64,000 bases of DNA, from NCBI RefSeq assembly GCF_014649115.1, contig NZ_BMSK01000014.1, positions 1 through 64,000 on the forward strand. Direction: 5' to 3'. The first letter of the stretch is position 1. Each line of letters starts with the position of its first letter. The translations under genes were made by a program, and so were the position numbers. The notes under the pieces are model-generated. The model was not told where the DNA came from and made no database searches. It worked only from the letters and a program-made list of their open reading frames with translations. Of the stretch, positions 46,004-53,907 are shown piece after piece. The stretch comes from Streptomyces eurythermus (GTDB taxonomy: Bacteria; Actinomycetota; Actinomycetes; Streptomycetales; Streptomycetaceae).

Positions 46004-46426
46004 TCACGCCGTGGCCGCATCGGGGCGCGAGCCGATCCGCATGCCGGGGCGCCGGTTGTGCACGGTCAGGTACGTCAGCCCGGCCGGGCCGGCGGTGATG
46101 CTGCGCGCGGAGCCGTGCGGCAGCCAGACCAGGGCGCCCTCGGCGAGCGGCTGCCCCGGGGCCGGGGAGCCGTCGCCGAGCAGACCGTCCCCGGCGACGA
46201 CCAGGACCAGTACGTCCAGCTGTGTCTCGGTGTGGGCCGGTACCCGGCCGCCCGGGGCCAGCCGGACCACGTTCGCGTCGAGTTGGCGCCCGCTCTCGGC
46301 CAGCTTCCACAGCACCCCGGCGGGCACCGGCGGTGCCTCGGCCAGCGCGCGGGTCTCGCACAGGACGCGCGGCCGGGTCGCCGGGCGGGCGGCCGGTCCG
46401 GTGTCGGTCGCGGACGGCGATGTCAT
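46004..46426 (-). CDS. Cupin-domain protein
   Basis: A 140-residue single cupin barrel. Motif 1 is LAPGGRVPAHTETQLDVLVLVVAGDG with only one clear His, and motif 2 is LVWLPHGSARSI; it resembles small metal-binding sensor or storage cupins. ATG at 46426 has GAGGGGA 7 bases upstream. Divergent from the HTH regulator at 46538; a dyad symmetric site lies between them. Confidence 0.8.
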   Translation of the reverse strand: MTSPSATDTGPAARPATRPRVLCETRALAEAPPVPAGVLWKLAESGRQLDANVVRLAPGGRVPAHTETQLDVLVLVVAGDGLLGDGSPAPGQPLAEGALVWLPHGSARSITAGPAGLTYLTVHNRRPGMRIGSRPDAATA

Positions 46427-46476
46427 CTGGTGTTCCCCTCGGCTCTCACGATCCCCCGCTCGCACTCCCGGCCACT

Positions 46477-46495
46477 CTACAATTAATCCATGTAG
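46477..46495. promoter_or_regulatory. AT-rich palindromic site between cupin and regulator genes
   Basis: CTACA-ATTAATCCA-TGTAG is a 5-9-5 inverted repeat, unusually AT-rich for this genome. TACAAT inside it could be a -10 box for the rightward gene and TTGTAG/TGTAGA for the leftward one, so a bound regulator would block both. Confidence 0.5.
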
Positions 46496-46537
46496 GATTC
46501 GTGAAAACCGGCCGCGGTGGAGATGGGGTGTCCGGAC

Positions 46538-47218
46538 GTGAGCACGCGGGAGAGTCCGCGCCGCCGAGCGCTGCTGGACGTACTGCGCGCGGCGCCCGCG
46601 CCGCTCGGGGTCGCCGAGGCCGCCGAGCGGATGGGACTCCACCCCAACAGCGTGCGGTTCCACCTGGACGCCCTGGTGGCCGACGGGCTCGTGGAGCGCC
46701 GGACCGAGGAGCCCTCCGGGCCCGGCCGGCCCCGTACCGTCTACACCGCGCGCCCCGGCATGGGCCGGGGCGGCCCGCGCGACTACCGGCTGCTGGCCCG
46801 CATGCTGCTCAGCCGGTGGACCGCCGCCGACCCGGCCGAGGCGCGCGCGGAGGCCCGGGAGACGGGCCGGACCTGGGGCCGCTATCTGGCGGACCCGCCC
46901 GCGCCGGACGAGACACCGACGCCCGAACGGTCGACGGCACGGCTGCTCGCCCTGCTGGACGGCCTGGGCTTCGCACCGCGGGCCGAAGGCGCCGGCGAGC
47001 CCGGCCGGCCCCCGGAACGGATCCGGCTGCGGCACTGCCCCTTCCTGGAACTCGCCGAGGAACAGGGCGGGTTGGTGTGCTCGCTCCATCTGGGTCTGAT
47101 CCAGGGGGCGTTGGACCGGATGGAAGCGCCGCTGACGGCCACCGCGCTGGAGCCGTTCGCCGAACCGGACTCCTGCGTCGCCCACTTGGCCGGCGCGTCG
47201 GCGGCCCGAGCCTCCTGA
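46538..47218 (+). CDS. HTH regulator of the COG2345 (SufR-like) type
   Basis: A 226-residue regulator. The N-terminal ArsR/DeoR-like winged helix is RRRALLDVLRAAPAPLGVAEAAERMGLHPNSVRFHLDAL, shown by HPNSVRFHL as recognition helix. The C-terminus has three Cys: RHCPF, then LVCSLHLGL 13 residues on, then DSCVAHL. This layout resembles SufR, which binds an Fe-S cluster, though SufR uses four Cys. GTG at 46538 was preferred over 46517 because GGGG precedes it by 9 bases. Likely controls the divergent cupin gene. Confidence 0.8.
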   Translation: MSTRESPRRRALLDVLRAAPAPLGVAEAAERMGLHPNSVRFHLDALVADGLVERRTEEPSGPGRPRTVYTARPGMGRGGPRDYRLLARMLLSRWTAADPAEARAEARETGRTWGRYLADPPAPDETPTPERSTARLLALLDGLGFAPRAEGAGEPGRPPERIRLRHCPFLELAEEQGGLVCSLHLGLIQGALDRMEAPLTATALEPFAEPDSCVAHLAGASAARAS

Positions 47219-47266
47219 GCCACGCGCGGAAGCCGCCGCCCCGGCGGAGAAAGGCCCGTAACCCCC

Positions 47267-47695
47267 ATGAACACCACCTCCGCCGCCACCGCCGGCGCGG
47301 TCACCTTCGTCTGGCTCGGGATGGTGCTGGCGATCTCCTTCCTCGAGGCGCCGCTGAAGTTCCGCGCCCCGGGTGTCACGATCCCCGTCGGGCTGGGCAT
47401 CGGCCGGCTGGTGTTCCGGGCGCTGAACGGCGTGGAGACCGTCCTGGCGGCCGTCGTGATCGTCACGGTCGCGGTGGGCGGCGCACCGACCGGGATCATC
47501 GCGCTGACCGCGGCGGTGGCGGCACTCCTCGCCGTCCAGCTCGCCGCCGTCCGCCCCGTCCTCAACCGCAGGTCGGACCGGGTCCTCGCGGGCGAGGACC
47601 TGCCCCGCTCACGCAGCCACCTGTGGTACGTGGCACTGGAGATCCTGAAGACCGCCACCCTGATCACCCTGGGCATAGCCCTGTCGGCGTCCTGA
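47267..47695 (+). CDS. Small four-helix membrane protein
   Basis: A 142-residue conserved integral membrane protein with helices at about 8-28, 58-78, 82-102 and 122-140. The loop after helix 1 has EAPLKFRAPGVTIPVGLGIGRLVFRALN, a conserved block of the family. Function unknown. It follows the regulator by 48 bases on the same strand and may be cotranscribed. Confidence 0.78.
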   Translation: MNTTSAATAGAVTFVWLGMVLAISFLEAPLKFRAPGVTIPVGLGIGRLVFRALNGVETVLAAVVIVTVAVGGAPTGIIALTAAVAALLAVQLAAVRPVLNRRSDRVLAGEDLPRSRSHLWYVALEILKTATLITLGIALSAS

Positions 47696-47775
47696 CCGGC
47701 AGCACCGCCCGAACGTGCCCTGACCGGCAGGACCGCCCGAACGTGCCCTGACCGGCAGAACAGGCCGGAACGCGT
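47691..47775 (+). repeat. Three tandem 28-29 bp repeats overlapping a stop codon
   Basis: Units starting CCTGACCGGCAG begin at 47691, 47719 and 47747, with a partial fourth at 47776 (CCTGACGCGGCGG). Copies 1 and 2 differ at only a few bases. The TGA of the membrane-protein gene lies in copy 1 and the later copies repeat that TGA. Confidence 0.85.
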
Positions 47776-47873
47776 CCTGACGCGGCGGGCGCGCCCGTTC
47801 CGCCGCCAGCCGTCGCCGAACCAGGAAACGGCGGGCCGAGCCGGCGCATCGGCACAAAGCCGAGGGAACAGCC

Positions 47874-48356
47874 TCAACCGGCTCCGGAAGCCGCCCAGTC
47901 GTCGGTCCACCGGTGCCGGTCCAGTCCCACGGCGCCGAATTCGTCCCCGCCGAGCCCCCTGCGCGCGCCGAGCCGCCGCAGAGCCTGCGAGACAGGACCG
48001 GCCGGCCGCGAGAACCACCTCTTCACCGGCGCGTCCAGCGGCCCCAGCGCCAACCTTCCGTCCGCCCACACGACGGCACGCTCCTCACCCACACCGCCGA
48101 AGTACTCGGCCTCGACATACGCGAGGGGACCCGCGACGGACCACCCGGCGAGCATCCTCTCGAAGCCCGCCGACAGCCGCCGGAACCCCAGAGCCTCCGC
48201 ACCACCGCCGCCCGCGACGGCGTCCACCAGCTCGTCCGTCATCGGCACCAACGACAACCCCTGCCGAAGACCCACCACCCGAGCCCCCGCGACGTCCCGT
48301 GCCACCCCGCGCAGCAACCCGTCCCCAGCGATCACCGCCTGCAACTCATAACCCAC
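47874..48356 (-). CDS. Conserved hypothetical protein divergent from the TerD-nuclease gene
   Basis: A 160-residue soluble protein of unknown function, starting VGYELQAVIAGDGLL. Blocks are LSLVPMTDELVDAV, LAYVEAEYFGGVGEERAVVWADG, and a Trp-rich C-terminus. GTG at 48356 is strongly supported by GGAGGGGG 5-6 bases upstream; the longer reading to 48392 is not. I have seen such proteins only in actinomycetes, with no assigned role. It is separated from the TerD fusion by 162 bases, divergent. Confidence 0.72.
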   Translation of the reverse strand: MGYELQAVIAGDGLLRGVARDVAGARVVGLRQGLSLVPMTDELVDAVAGGGGAEALGFRRLSAGFERMLAGWSVAGPLAYVEAEYFGGVGEERAVVWADGRLALGPLDAPVKRWFSRPAGPVSQALRRLGARRGLGGDEFGAVGLDRHRWTDDWAASGAG

Positions 48357-48518
48357 CCAAGCCCCCTCCGGCCTCGTCGCACCACGTCCCACCGTTTCGG
48401 CCTTGGCGCTGATGTCCGGAGGTTACAGTCGTCGCCTGTGGGTCACATCACACCGAGTGGTGCGATGGGGGCGGATGGCGTGCGCCTGGGTGAACGAGGC
48501 AGTCTGGGGGGATTGTTG

Positions 48519-50564
48519 GTGCAGGAGATGTTGAAGGGCTCGAACGCGACGCTTTCGGCTCTGAGTGAGAACGTCGGTTCGGTGATCGTCAGTCTCCGCT
48601 GGGCCAGTCCGGGCGGTGAAGGAGACGCTGACGTATCGGTCCTGCTGCTGGGACCGGACGGCAAGGTGCGCAGCGACGCCGACTTCTACTTCTACAACAA
48701 CCCGGTGGCCCCGGACGGCAGCGTGCAGTTGCTCGGCAAGGTCCCGGCGGAACGGGGCGATGAGGACCGGATCGGGTTCGACTTGACGGCGGTACCGGAG
48801 AACGTCGACAGGATGGTCGTCGCCGCGAGCCGGTACGGTGGCGCCCGCTTCGGTGAGCTGGAGGATCTCGGAGTCACTCTGTCCGACGCGGCCGGCGAGG
48901 GCATCCTTCGGTTCGCCATCGACGACGCGCAATCGGTGAGCGCGGTCATCTTCGGCGAGCTGTACCGCCGGGACGGCGTATGGAAGTTCCGTGCCGTTGG
49001 CCAGGGGTACGCCGAAGGACTGGCCGGTCTGGCGAGGGATTTCGGCGTCGACATCGATGACGACGCGGCGACGGAGTCCGTGCTGGACGACGGTCCGACC
49101 GAGGAGGAGGGCGTGACGGTGCGAGCCGTCACCGCTCAGCCGGTTCCCGAGTCGGCCCTGCCCGCCGTTCCCTCCCCCCGGCGGTCGGCGGGAGCGACCC
49201 AAGGGCCCGGCCGGACGCCGCGCCCCCGTACAGCCAAGAGGAAGATCACGCTCCCCAAAGCGGTGAAGGCGAAGAAGTCTCTCGCCGAGAACGAATCCTG
49301 GAGGGAATCGAGGTTGTTCCCGGTCTCGGCACTCAAGAGCGACCGGGACCGGGAGGCCCGCGCCACCTCGGTTCTGCTGTCGGTGATGGCCCAGGTGCCG
49401 GAGTTCGGCAGAAGACTCATGGCCGGGTTCGGAGCGCCGGCGGGCCGTATGGAGACGTTCGTCGAGGTCTCTCTGCCGTACGGCGACACACCTCGGCGCC
49501 CGGACGGTGTCGTCCGCGTCGAGCGGGCAGGCAAGCTCTGGACTGCGTTGATCGAGACGAAGACCAACGGTAATGCGCTCAAGAGCGACCAGGTGCAGGC
49601 GTATATGGACATCGCCGGGCGGCGGGGTTACGAGGCCGTGATCACGCTGTCCAACGACGTAGCCCTGGAGGGTAGTCCTCTGGTGGACGTCAAGACCGAT
49701 GGACGCCGTAAGCACAAGGTGGCCCTCTGGCACCTTTCCTGGGCGGAAGTCGCCTACCAAGCCCAGGTGTTGATCCGTCACGAGGGCGTCGGCAACGCGG
49801 CGCACGCCTGGCTGCTCCATGAGCTGCTGCATTACCTCCAGCACGAGAATTCCGGCTGTCACGGGTTTCAGAACATGGGACCCGCCTGGGTGCCGGTGCG
49901 CAACGGCATCGACGACGAGACTCTGAGCCAGGGCGATCCAAAAGCGCTGGAAGTCGTGGAGAGCTGGGAACGGCTCATCCGACAGGTGTGCCTCGGACTT
50001 GGCGGCGAACTCGGGCGCAAGGTGCTGCCGGTACAACGGGGCAAGCGTGGCGGGGACCCGCGCGAACTGCGCCAGGCCCGGGCAGACCGGCTTTGCGTCG
50101 AAGGGCGGCTTCAGGCGGAACTTCGTATCGACGGCACGTCCGGTGTGCTGTCGGTCGGGGCGGATCTGCGGACTGGCAGGCTCCGGGTCTCCACGGACAT
50201 CCCCGCCCCTGCCCAGGGATATCCCCTGGCCTGGGTCAAGAGGCTCGTCCGGCGGTTGGCCGAGGCACCGGCCGACCTGCACATCGAGACACTGGTCGAC
50301 GGTGAGACGGGTGGCCCGCGAGGCACACTGGAGCGGTTGCGCCCCGAGCCGGCGGACCTGCTGCCCAAGGCCGACGATGCCCGGATCACCGGGTTCCGCC
50401 TCTCTTTGTTCAAGAGTATGGGCAGCGGCCGCGGCAACGCCGAGACAGGATTCATCCGCAGCGTCGACGAAGCCGTCCAGCGTTTCCATGGCAACGTGGT
50501 GATGCTCTTCGACCGCCCGCCGGCGCGACGTCCAGTCGCCGACGAGTCGGTGATGTCCGTGTGA
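48519..50564 (+). CDS. TerD-domain protein fused to a PD-(D/E)XK (RecB-like) nuclease-type domain
   Basis: A 681-residue fusion. Residues 1-185 are a TerD domain of the MLKGSN type, with the calcium-binding style DADVSVLLLG and DADFYFYNN blocks. A Pro/Arg/Lys linker (about 200-265) follows. Residues about 270-470 carry a nuclease-like core: PDG with D329, then IETKT with E346 and K348, then QVQAY with Q358 and Y362, which is the D...ExK...QxxxY pattern of RecB-type nucleases. Residues 480-681 match nothing I know. GTG at 48519 follows GGGGGGA by 6 bases. Codon use is less extreme than in neighbours. No other ter gene is near. Confidence 0.8.
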   Translation: MQEMLKGSNATLSALSENVGSVIVSLRWASPGGEGDADVSVLLLGPDGKVRSDADFYFYNNPVAPDGSVQLLGKVPAERGDEDRIGFDLTAVPENVDRMVVAASRYGGARFGELEDLGVTLSDAAGEGILRFAIDDAQSVSAVIFGELYRRDGVWKFRAVGQGYAEGLAGLARDFGVDIDDDAATESVLDDGPTEEEGVTVRAVTAQPVPESALPAVPSPRRSAGATQGPGRTPRPRTAKRKITLPKAVKAKKSLAENESWRESRLFPVSALKSDRDREARATSVLLSVMAQVPEFGRRLMAGFGAPAGRMETFVEVSLPYGDTPRRPDGVVRVERAGKLWTALIETKTNGNALKSDQVQAYMDIAGRRGYEAVITLSNDVALEGSPLVDVKTDGRRKHKVALWHLSWAEVAYQAQVLIRHEGVGNAAHAWLLHELLHYLQHENSGCHGFQNMGPAWVPVRNGIDDETLSQGDPKALEVVESWERLIRQVCLGLGGELGRKVLPVQRGKRGGDPRELRQARADRLCVEGRLQAELRIDGTSGVLSVGADLRTGRLRVSTDIPAPAQGYPLAWVKRLVRRLAEAPADLHIETLVDGETGGPRGTLERLRPEPADLLPKADDARITGFRLSLFKSMGSGRGNAETGFIRSVDEAVQRFHGNVVMLFDRPPARRPVADESVMSV

Positions 50565-50597
50565 GACCCGCACGCCCTGGTGGATCGGTAAAAAGGC

Positions 50598-51509
50598 TCA
50601 GGGCGTCGGCCCGGTCAGGTAATCGCCGTGCTCCAAGTCCTCGAGCAGTGTCGGGTGGGTGGGGGACCAGGCGAGGAGCTTCCGTGTGTGAGTGCTGGAG
50701 ACGGGGCCGTCGAAGCCGTAGGCGGTGGCCATGAACGGGCTCACGAAGTGGGTGGCGGCTTCGGTGGGCGTCAGGGAGGCCGTGGGCAGGGACAGTCTCC
50801 GGGCGATCGTCTCCGCGATGCTCTTCAGGGTGACGCCGCTTTCGGCCACTCCGTGCAGCACGCTGCCCGCGGGTGCCTTCTCCAGCGCGAGGCGGAACAG
50901 CACCGCCGCGTCGAGCCGGTGTACGGCGGGCCACCGGTTGGTGCCGTCGCCGATGTAGGCCGACACGCCCGTCTTCCGGGCGGTGGCGATGAGCATGGGG
51001 ATGAAGCCGTGGTCCTCGGGACCGTGGACGGTGGGAGCGAGGCGGACCACGCTCGCGCGCACTCCTCGCGCGGCGAACCCCAGGCCCGCTCGCTCGCCCG
51101 CGATGCGGAAGGCGGCGATCCCGGCCGGGTCGGGCTCGTCCCGCTCGGTGGTCTCCCGGCCGGCGGGCATGACCAGCGTGCCCGAGGTGACGACGAGCGG
51201 CTTGCCCGAGTGTTCCAACGGCCTGCCGAGTGCCTCGATCGCGGTCCGGTCGCGCCGCGTCATGGCGTCGAGGTCGGAGAAGTCGCCGCCGTAGGCCATG
51301 TGCAGGACGGCGTCGGCGGCCGCGGCGCCGGCGCTCAGGCTGTCGAGGTCGTCCAGGGAGCCTCGGTGCGGTGTGGCCCCCAGTGACTCCAGCCGGGCCG
51401 CGGCGGCGTCCGAGCGTGCCAGACCGGTGACCGAGTGGCCGGCCGCCACGAGCTCGGCGACGACTGCCGGGCCGGTCTGGCCGGTACCCCCGGTGACGAA
51501 GACATGCAT
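50598..51509 (-). CDS. NAD-dependent epimerase/dehydratase-like extended SDR
   Basis: A 303-residue protein starting MHVFVTGGTGQTGPAV, an extended-SDR dinucleotide motif. There is no canonical YxxxK: the expected region reads FRIAGERAGL, so catalysis may be altered. Blocks VVRLAPTVHGPEDHGFIPMLI and GDGTNRWPAVHRLDAA match the bacterial NAD-binding epimerase group often found beside TetR genes. ATG at 51509 follows GGGAGGGT. Three palindromes separate it from a divergent TetR gene that probably represses it. Confidence 0.84.
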   Translation of the reverse strand: MHVFVTGGTGQTGPAVVAELVAAGHSVTGLARSDAAAARLESLGATPHRGSLDDLDSLSAGAAAADAVLHMAYGGDFSDLDAMTRRDRTAIEALGRPLEHSGKPLVVTSGTLVMPAGRETTERDEPDPAGIAAFRIAGERAGLGFAARGVRASVVRLAPTVHGPEDHGFIPMLIATARKTGVSAYIGDGTNRWPAVHRLDAAVLFRLALEKAPAGSVLHGVAESGVTLKSIAETIARRLSLPTASLTPTEAATHFVSPFMATAYGFDGPVSSTHTRKLLAWSPTHPTLLEDLEHGDYLTGPTP

Positions 51510-51526
51510 GACACCCTCCCGTTTGA

Positions 51527-51604
51527 CGCCAGTGACTGACACTACGTACGGCCGGACCCTACGTAGCGCCAGTGACTGGCGTCAAGAAGCGTCAGTCACT
51601 GGCG
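51527..51604. promoter_or_regulatory. Three TetR operators in the divergent SDR/TetR promoter region
   Basis: CGCCAGT-G-ACTGGCG is perfect at 51567-51581. Near-copies lie at 51527-51541 (CGCCAGTGACTGACA) and 51590-51604 (CGTCAGTCACTGGCG). A different perfect repeat, CTACGTA-N11-TACGTAG, fills 51542-51566. The sites bracket both promoters; TATCCT at 51612-51617 is a likely -10 for a leaderless tetR mRNA. Confidence 0.75.
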
Positions 51605-51623
51605 TTTCAGGTATCCTCGAGGC

Positions 51624-52208
51624 ATGCCACGGAGCGGAGCAGAAGCGCGCCGCCGCCTTCAGCAGGCGGCCCTGGAGCTGTACCAGGAGCGGGGGTTCGA
51701 CCAGACCACCACGGCCGAGATCGCCGCCCGGGCAGGAGTCAACGAGCGCACCTTCTTCCGGCACTTCCCCGACAAGCGCGAGGTGCTCTTCGACGGTGAG
51801 GCCGACCTCCGTGCCGCGCTGACGCGGGAGGTCGCCGACGCCCCCGACGGCCTGCGACCGCTCGACGTCCTGCTCCGCGCCTTCCGGAGAGCCGGACGGA
51901 TCCTGGAGGACAACCGCCCGTTCTCCGAACCCCGGCTGAAGATCATCGCGGTGACGCCGGCCCTGCGCGAACGCGACCTGGCCAAGGCCGCCTCGCTCAC
52001 CGAGGCCCTGGCGGAGGCCCTGCGGCAGCGCGGAGTCCCCGGCCGGCTGGCCGGCCTGGCGGCCCACACCGGCTGGGCCGCCTTCCACCAAGCGGCCCAG
52101 GCCTGGATCGACGACCCCGCACAGAACCTGGACGCCCATCTCGTCCGGGCCTTCGACGATCTGCGCGCCCTCTCCGCGACCGGGAGCCGACACTCAGGCG
52201 GTGAGTAG
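51624..52208 (+). CDS. TetR-family regulator
   Basis: A 194-residue repressor with an N-terminal HTH (LQQAALELYQERGFDQTTTAEIAARAGVNERTFFRHFPDK, with TTTAEIAARAGV as HTH core) and an all-helical ligand domain. No ribosome site precedes ATG 51624, which lies 7 bases after TATCCT, suggesting leaderless translation. It most likely binds the three CGCCAGTGACTGGCG-type sites upstream and controls itself and the divergent SDR gene. Confidence 0.9.
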   Translation: MPRSGAEARRRLQQAALELYQERGFDQTTTAEIAARAGVNERTFFRHFPDKREVLFDGEADLRAALTREVADAPDGLRPLDVLLRAFRRAGRILEDNRPFSEPRLKIIAVTPALRERDLAKAASLTEALAEALRQRGVPGRLAGLAAHTGWAAFHQAAQAWIDDPAQNLDAHLVRAFDDLRALSATGSRHSGGE

Positions 52209-52258
52209 GGCGTTGGCAGGCCCGGATCGCGTTCGACGCCGGACCGTGGACGACAGGC

Positions 52259-53020
52259 TCACGCCACGACCAGGACCAGGGGCACACCCCGGCACGGGAT
52301 GAGGCGCAGTCCGTCGTGGGTGCCGGGGCGGGCGGTGTCGAGCAGTTCGCCGAAGTCCGGGCCCCGGGTGAGGGAACCGGCCAGGTGGGCGGCGTCGGCG
52401 GAGGCGGCGACCCGGCCGTGGGCGTTCACCAGATGGGCCGGGCGGGGCAGGCCGCGCAGCAGCGGGAGCACGGCCGCCTCGAAGTGCCGCAGATACACGT
52501 CGGCCGCCGCCACCCCGGCGAACCGCCCCTGGACACCCACCGGTTCGGACACGGTGAGGCTGTACTCGGCGGAACAGAGGTAGTCCACGTACGGTCCGGC
52601 CACGGCCCGGCGCCCGGTGTCGCGGGGCAGCGCGAACCAGTCCCAGTGCGTGTAGTCGGAGTAGGCCGACCGGCCGGGGTCGAGATCGAGCAGCAGCGGC
52701 CGTACGACACCGTCCGCGCCGGACTGCCACCACTCCAGCCAGGCCGGCGCGTCGGCCAGCAGCCCGGGGGTCGCGACGAAACCGGCACCGGAGACGATCG
52801 CGTCCCGGGCCAGCCGCGCGTGCAGTCCGGGGCGCAGGGCGGCGAGGTCGCGGCTGACCGGCCGGCGCCCCTCGGCGGCCACCCGGCGCAGCAGGGCCGT
52901 CGTCTCGGCGCGGGTGGCGGCGACCGTCTCGAACACGGCCCCCAGCGCACCGCCCACCTGCGCGGCGACCCGTCTCTCCGGTTCCGTGGCGACGGCGGCG
53001 AGCCCGGACCTGACGCCCAT
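52259..53020 (-). CDS. Cache-domain protein linked to GntR regulator
   Basis: A 253-residue protein with a PDC/cache ligand-binding fold: WLEWWQSG, SDYTHWDWFALP, GPYVDYLCSAEYSLTVSEPV and GRFAGVAAADVYLRHFE. It has no signal peptide or membrane helix, so it senses a ligand inside the cell, unlike classical cache receptors. ATG at 53020 follows GGAGGAC. It lies 37 bases after the GntR gene and is probably cotranscribed with it; such pairs occur beside polyamine/amino-acid ABC transporters. Confidence 0.82.
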   Translation of the reverse strand: MGVRSGLAAVATEPERRVAAQVGGALGAVFETVAATRAETTALLRRVAAEGRRPVSRDLAALRPGLHARLARDAIVSGAGFVATPGLLADAPAWLEWWQSGADGVVRPLLLDLDPGRSAYSDYTHWDWFALPRDTGRRAVAGPYVDYLCSAEYSLTVSEPVGVQGRFAGVAAADVYLRHFEAAVLPLLRGLPRPAHLVNAHGRVAASADAAHLAGSLTRGPDFGELLDTARPGTHDGLRLIPCRGVPLVLVVA

Positions 53021-53057
53021 GGTGTCCTCCAGCCGGCGGGAACCTCACGCGGCGCGG

Positions 53058-53798
53058 TCAGAGGGTGAGGCGTACGGCGACGAGCCGCGCCGCCGACTCC
53101 CTGACGCACCGCTCGGCCAGCGCGCCGGCCGTTTCGTCGGCCCCATCCTGCACCGCGGCGACGACCCGGCGGTGCCGGTCCGCAACTTCTTCACGATATG
53201 CGTCCTCGGCGAGGACCAGACAGGGCAGCGCGCCCACCTCGCTCTGCAGGGCGACCTGTTCGCGGGTGAGCCGCGCGGACTGCGCGGCGGCGGCGAGTTC
53301 GACATGGAAGCGGCCGTACAGCCGGCCGCGCGCCGCCGCGTCCGTGGCCCGCGCCAACTCCCGTGCCGTACGGCGCAGCGGCTCCAGGTCGGCGGGTCCG
53401 GTGCGCTCGGCGGCGAGCCGGGCGGCGGCGCCGGACAGGGCGGCCCAGTGGTCCCCGAGGTCGCGCAGTTCCTCGGTACTCCAGTCGTGCAGCCGGTCCT
53501 TGAGCCGGTCGTCGGCCGGGACGTCGGGCAGCGCGACGAAACTGCCGCCGCCGCGGCCCCGCCGGGTGGTGACCAGCCCCCGCTGCCGCAAGGCCATGAG
53601 CGCCTCGCGCAGGGTGACCGTGGACACGCCCAGCTGTCCGGCCAGTTCGCTCTCGCCCGGCAGTTGCTCGCCGTCGGCGAGGAGACCCAGCTCTATGGCG
53701 TCGCCGATGCGGCGGACGACCGCGTCGACGCGGGCCCGGGTGTCCACCGGGCTGAAGACGGCCCGGCGGGCGCCGCCGTCTGTCTCGGGCCGGCTCAC
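53058..53798 (-). CDS. GntR/FCD transcriptional regulator of the polyamine-type transporter
   Basis: A 246-residue FadR-subfamily regulator. The winged helix is LPGESELAGQLGVSTVTLREALMALRQRGLV (core STVTLREAL), then a Gly/Arg wing and an FCD domain with GRFHVELAAAAQSARL. GTG at 53798 has GAGGTGG upstream. Divergent from the ABC operon at 53908; the perfect palindrome at 53853-53870 is its probable site. Confidence 0.9.
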   Translation of the reverse strand: MSRPETDGGARRAVFSPVDTRARVDAVVRRIGDAIELGLLADGEQLPGESELAGQLGVSTVTLREALMALRQRGLVTTRRGRGGGSFVALPDVPADDRLKDRLHDWSTEELRDLGDHWAALSGAAARLAAERTGPADLEPLRRTARELARATDAAARGRLYGRFHVELAAAAQSARLTREQVALQSEVGALPCLVLAEDAYREEVADRHRRVVAAVQDGADETAGALAERCVRESAARLVAVRLTL

Positions 53799-53842
53799 GT
53801 CACCACCTCGCTCGTTGACTGAAGATTTACCCTAACGCCCTC

Positions 53843-53871
53843 TTGAGACGTGACCTATGAGTTCATAGGTT
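53843..53871 (+). promoter_or_regulatory. ABC-operon promoter with overlapping palindromic operator
   Basis: TTGAGA (53843-53848) and TAGGTT (53866-53871) are spaced exactly 17 bases. ACCTATGA-GT-TCATAGGT (53853-53870), an 8-2-8 perfect inverted repeat, covers the spacer and most of the -10 box, the ideal position for repression by the divergent GntR protein. CGTTGAC (53813) and GTCAACG (53876) form a wider outer repeat. Confidence 0.7.
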
Positions 53872-53907
53872 TGCGGTCAACGTCGATGGCGCCAGAAAGG
53901 TTCCTGT

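Noticed and set aside
49818..49832. HELLH (residues 434-438) in the TerD fusion, a match to the HExxH zinc-protease motif
   Set aside because: It lies in an amphipathic helix downstream of the nuclease motifs, without a third zinc ligand or hydrophobic zincin context; most likely coincidence.
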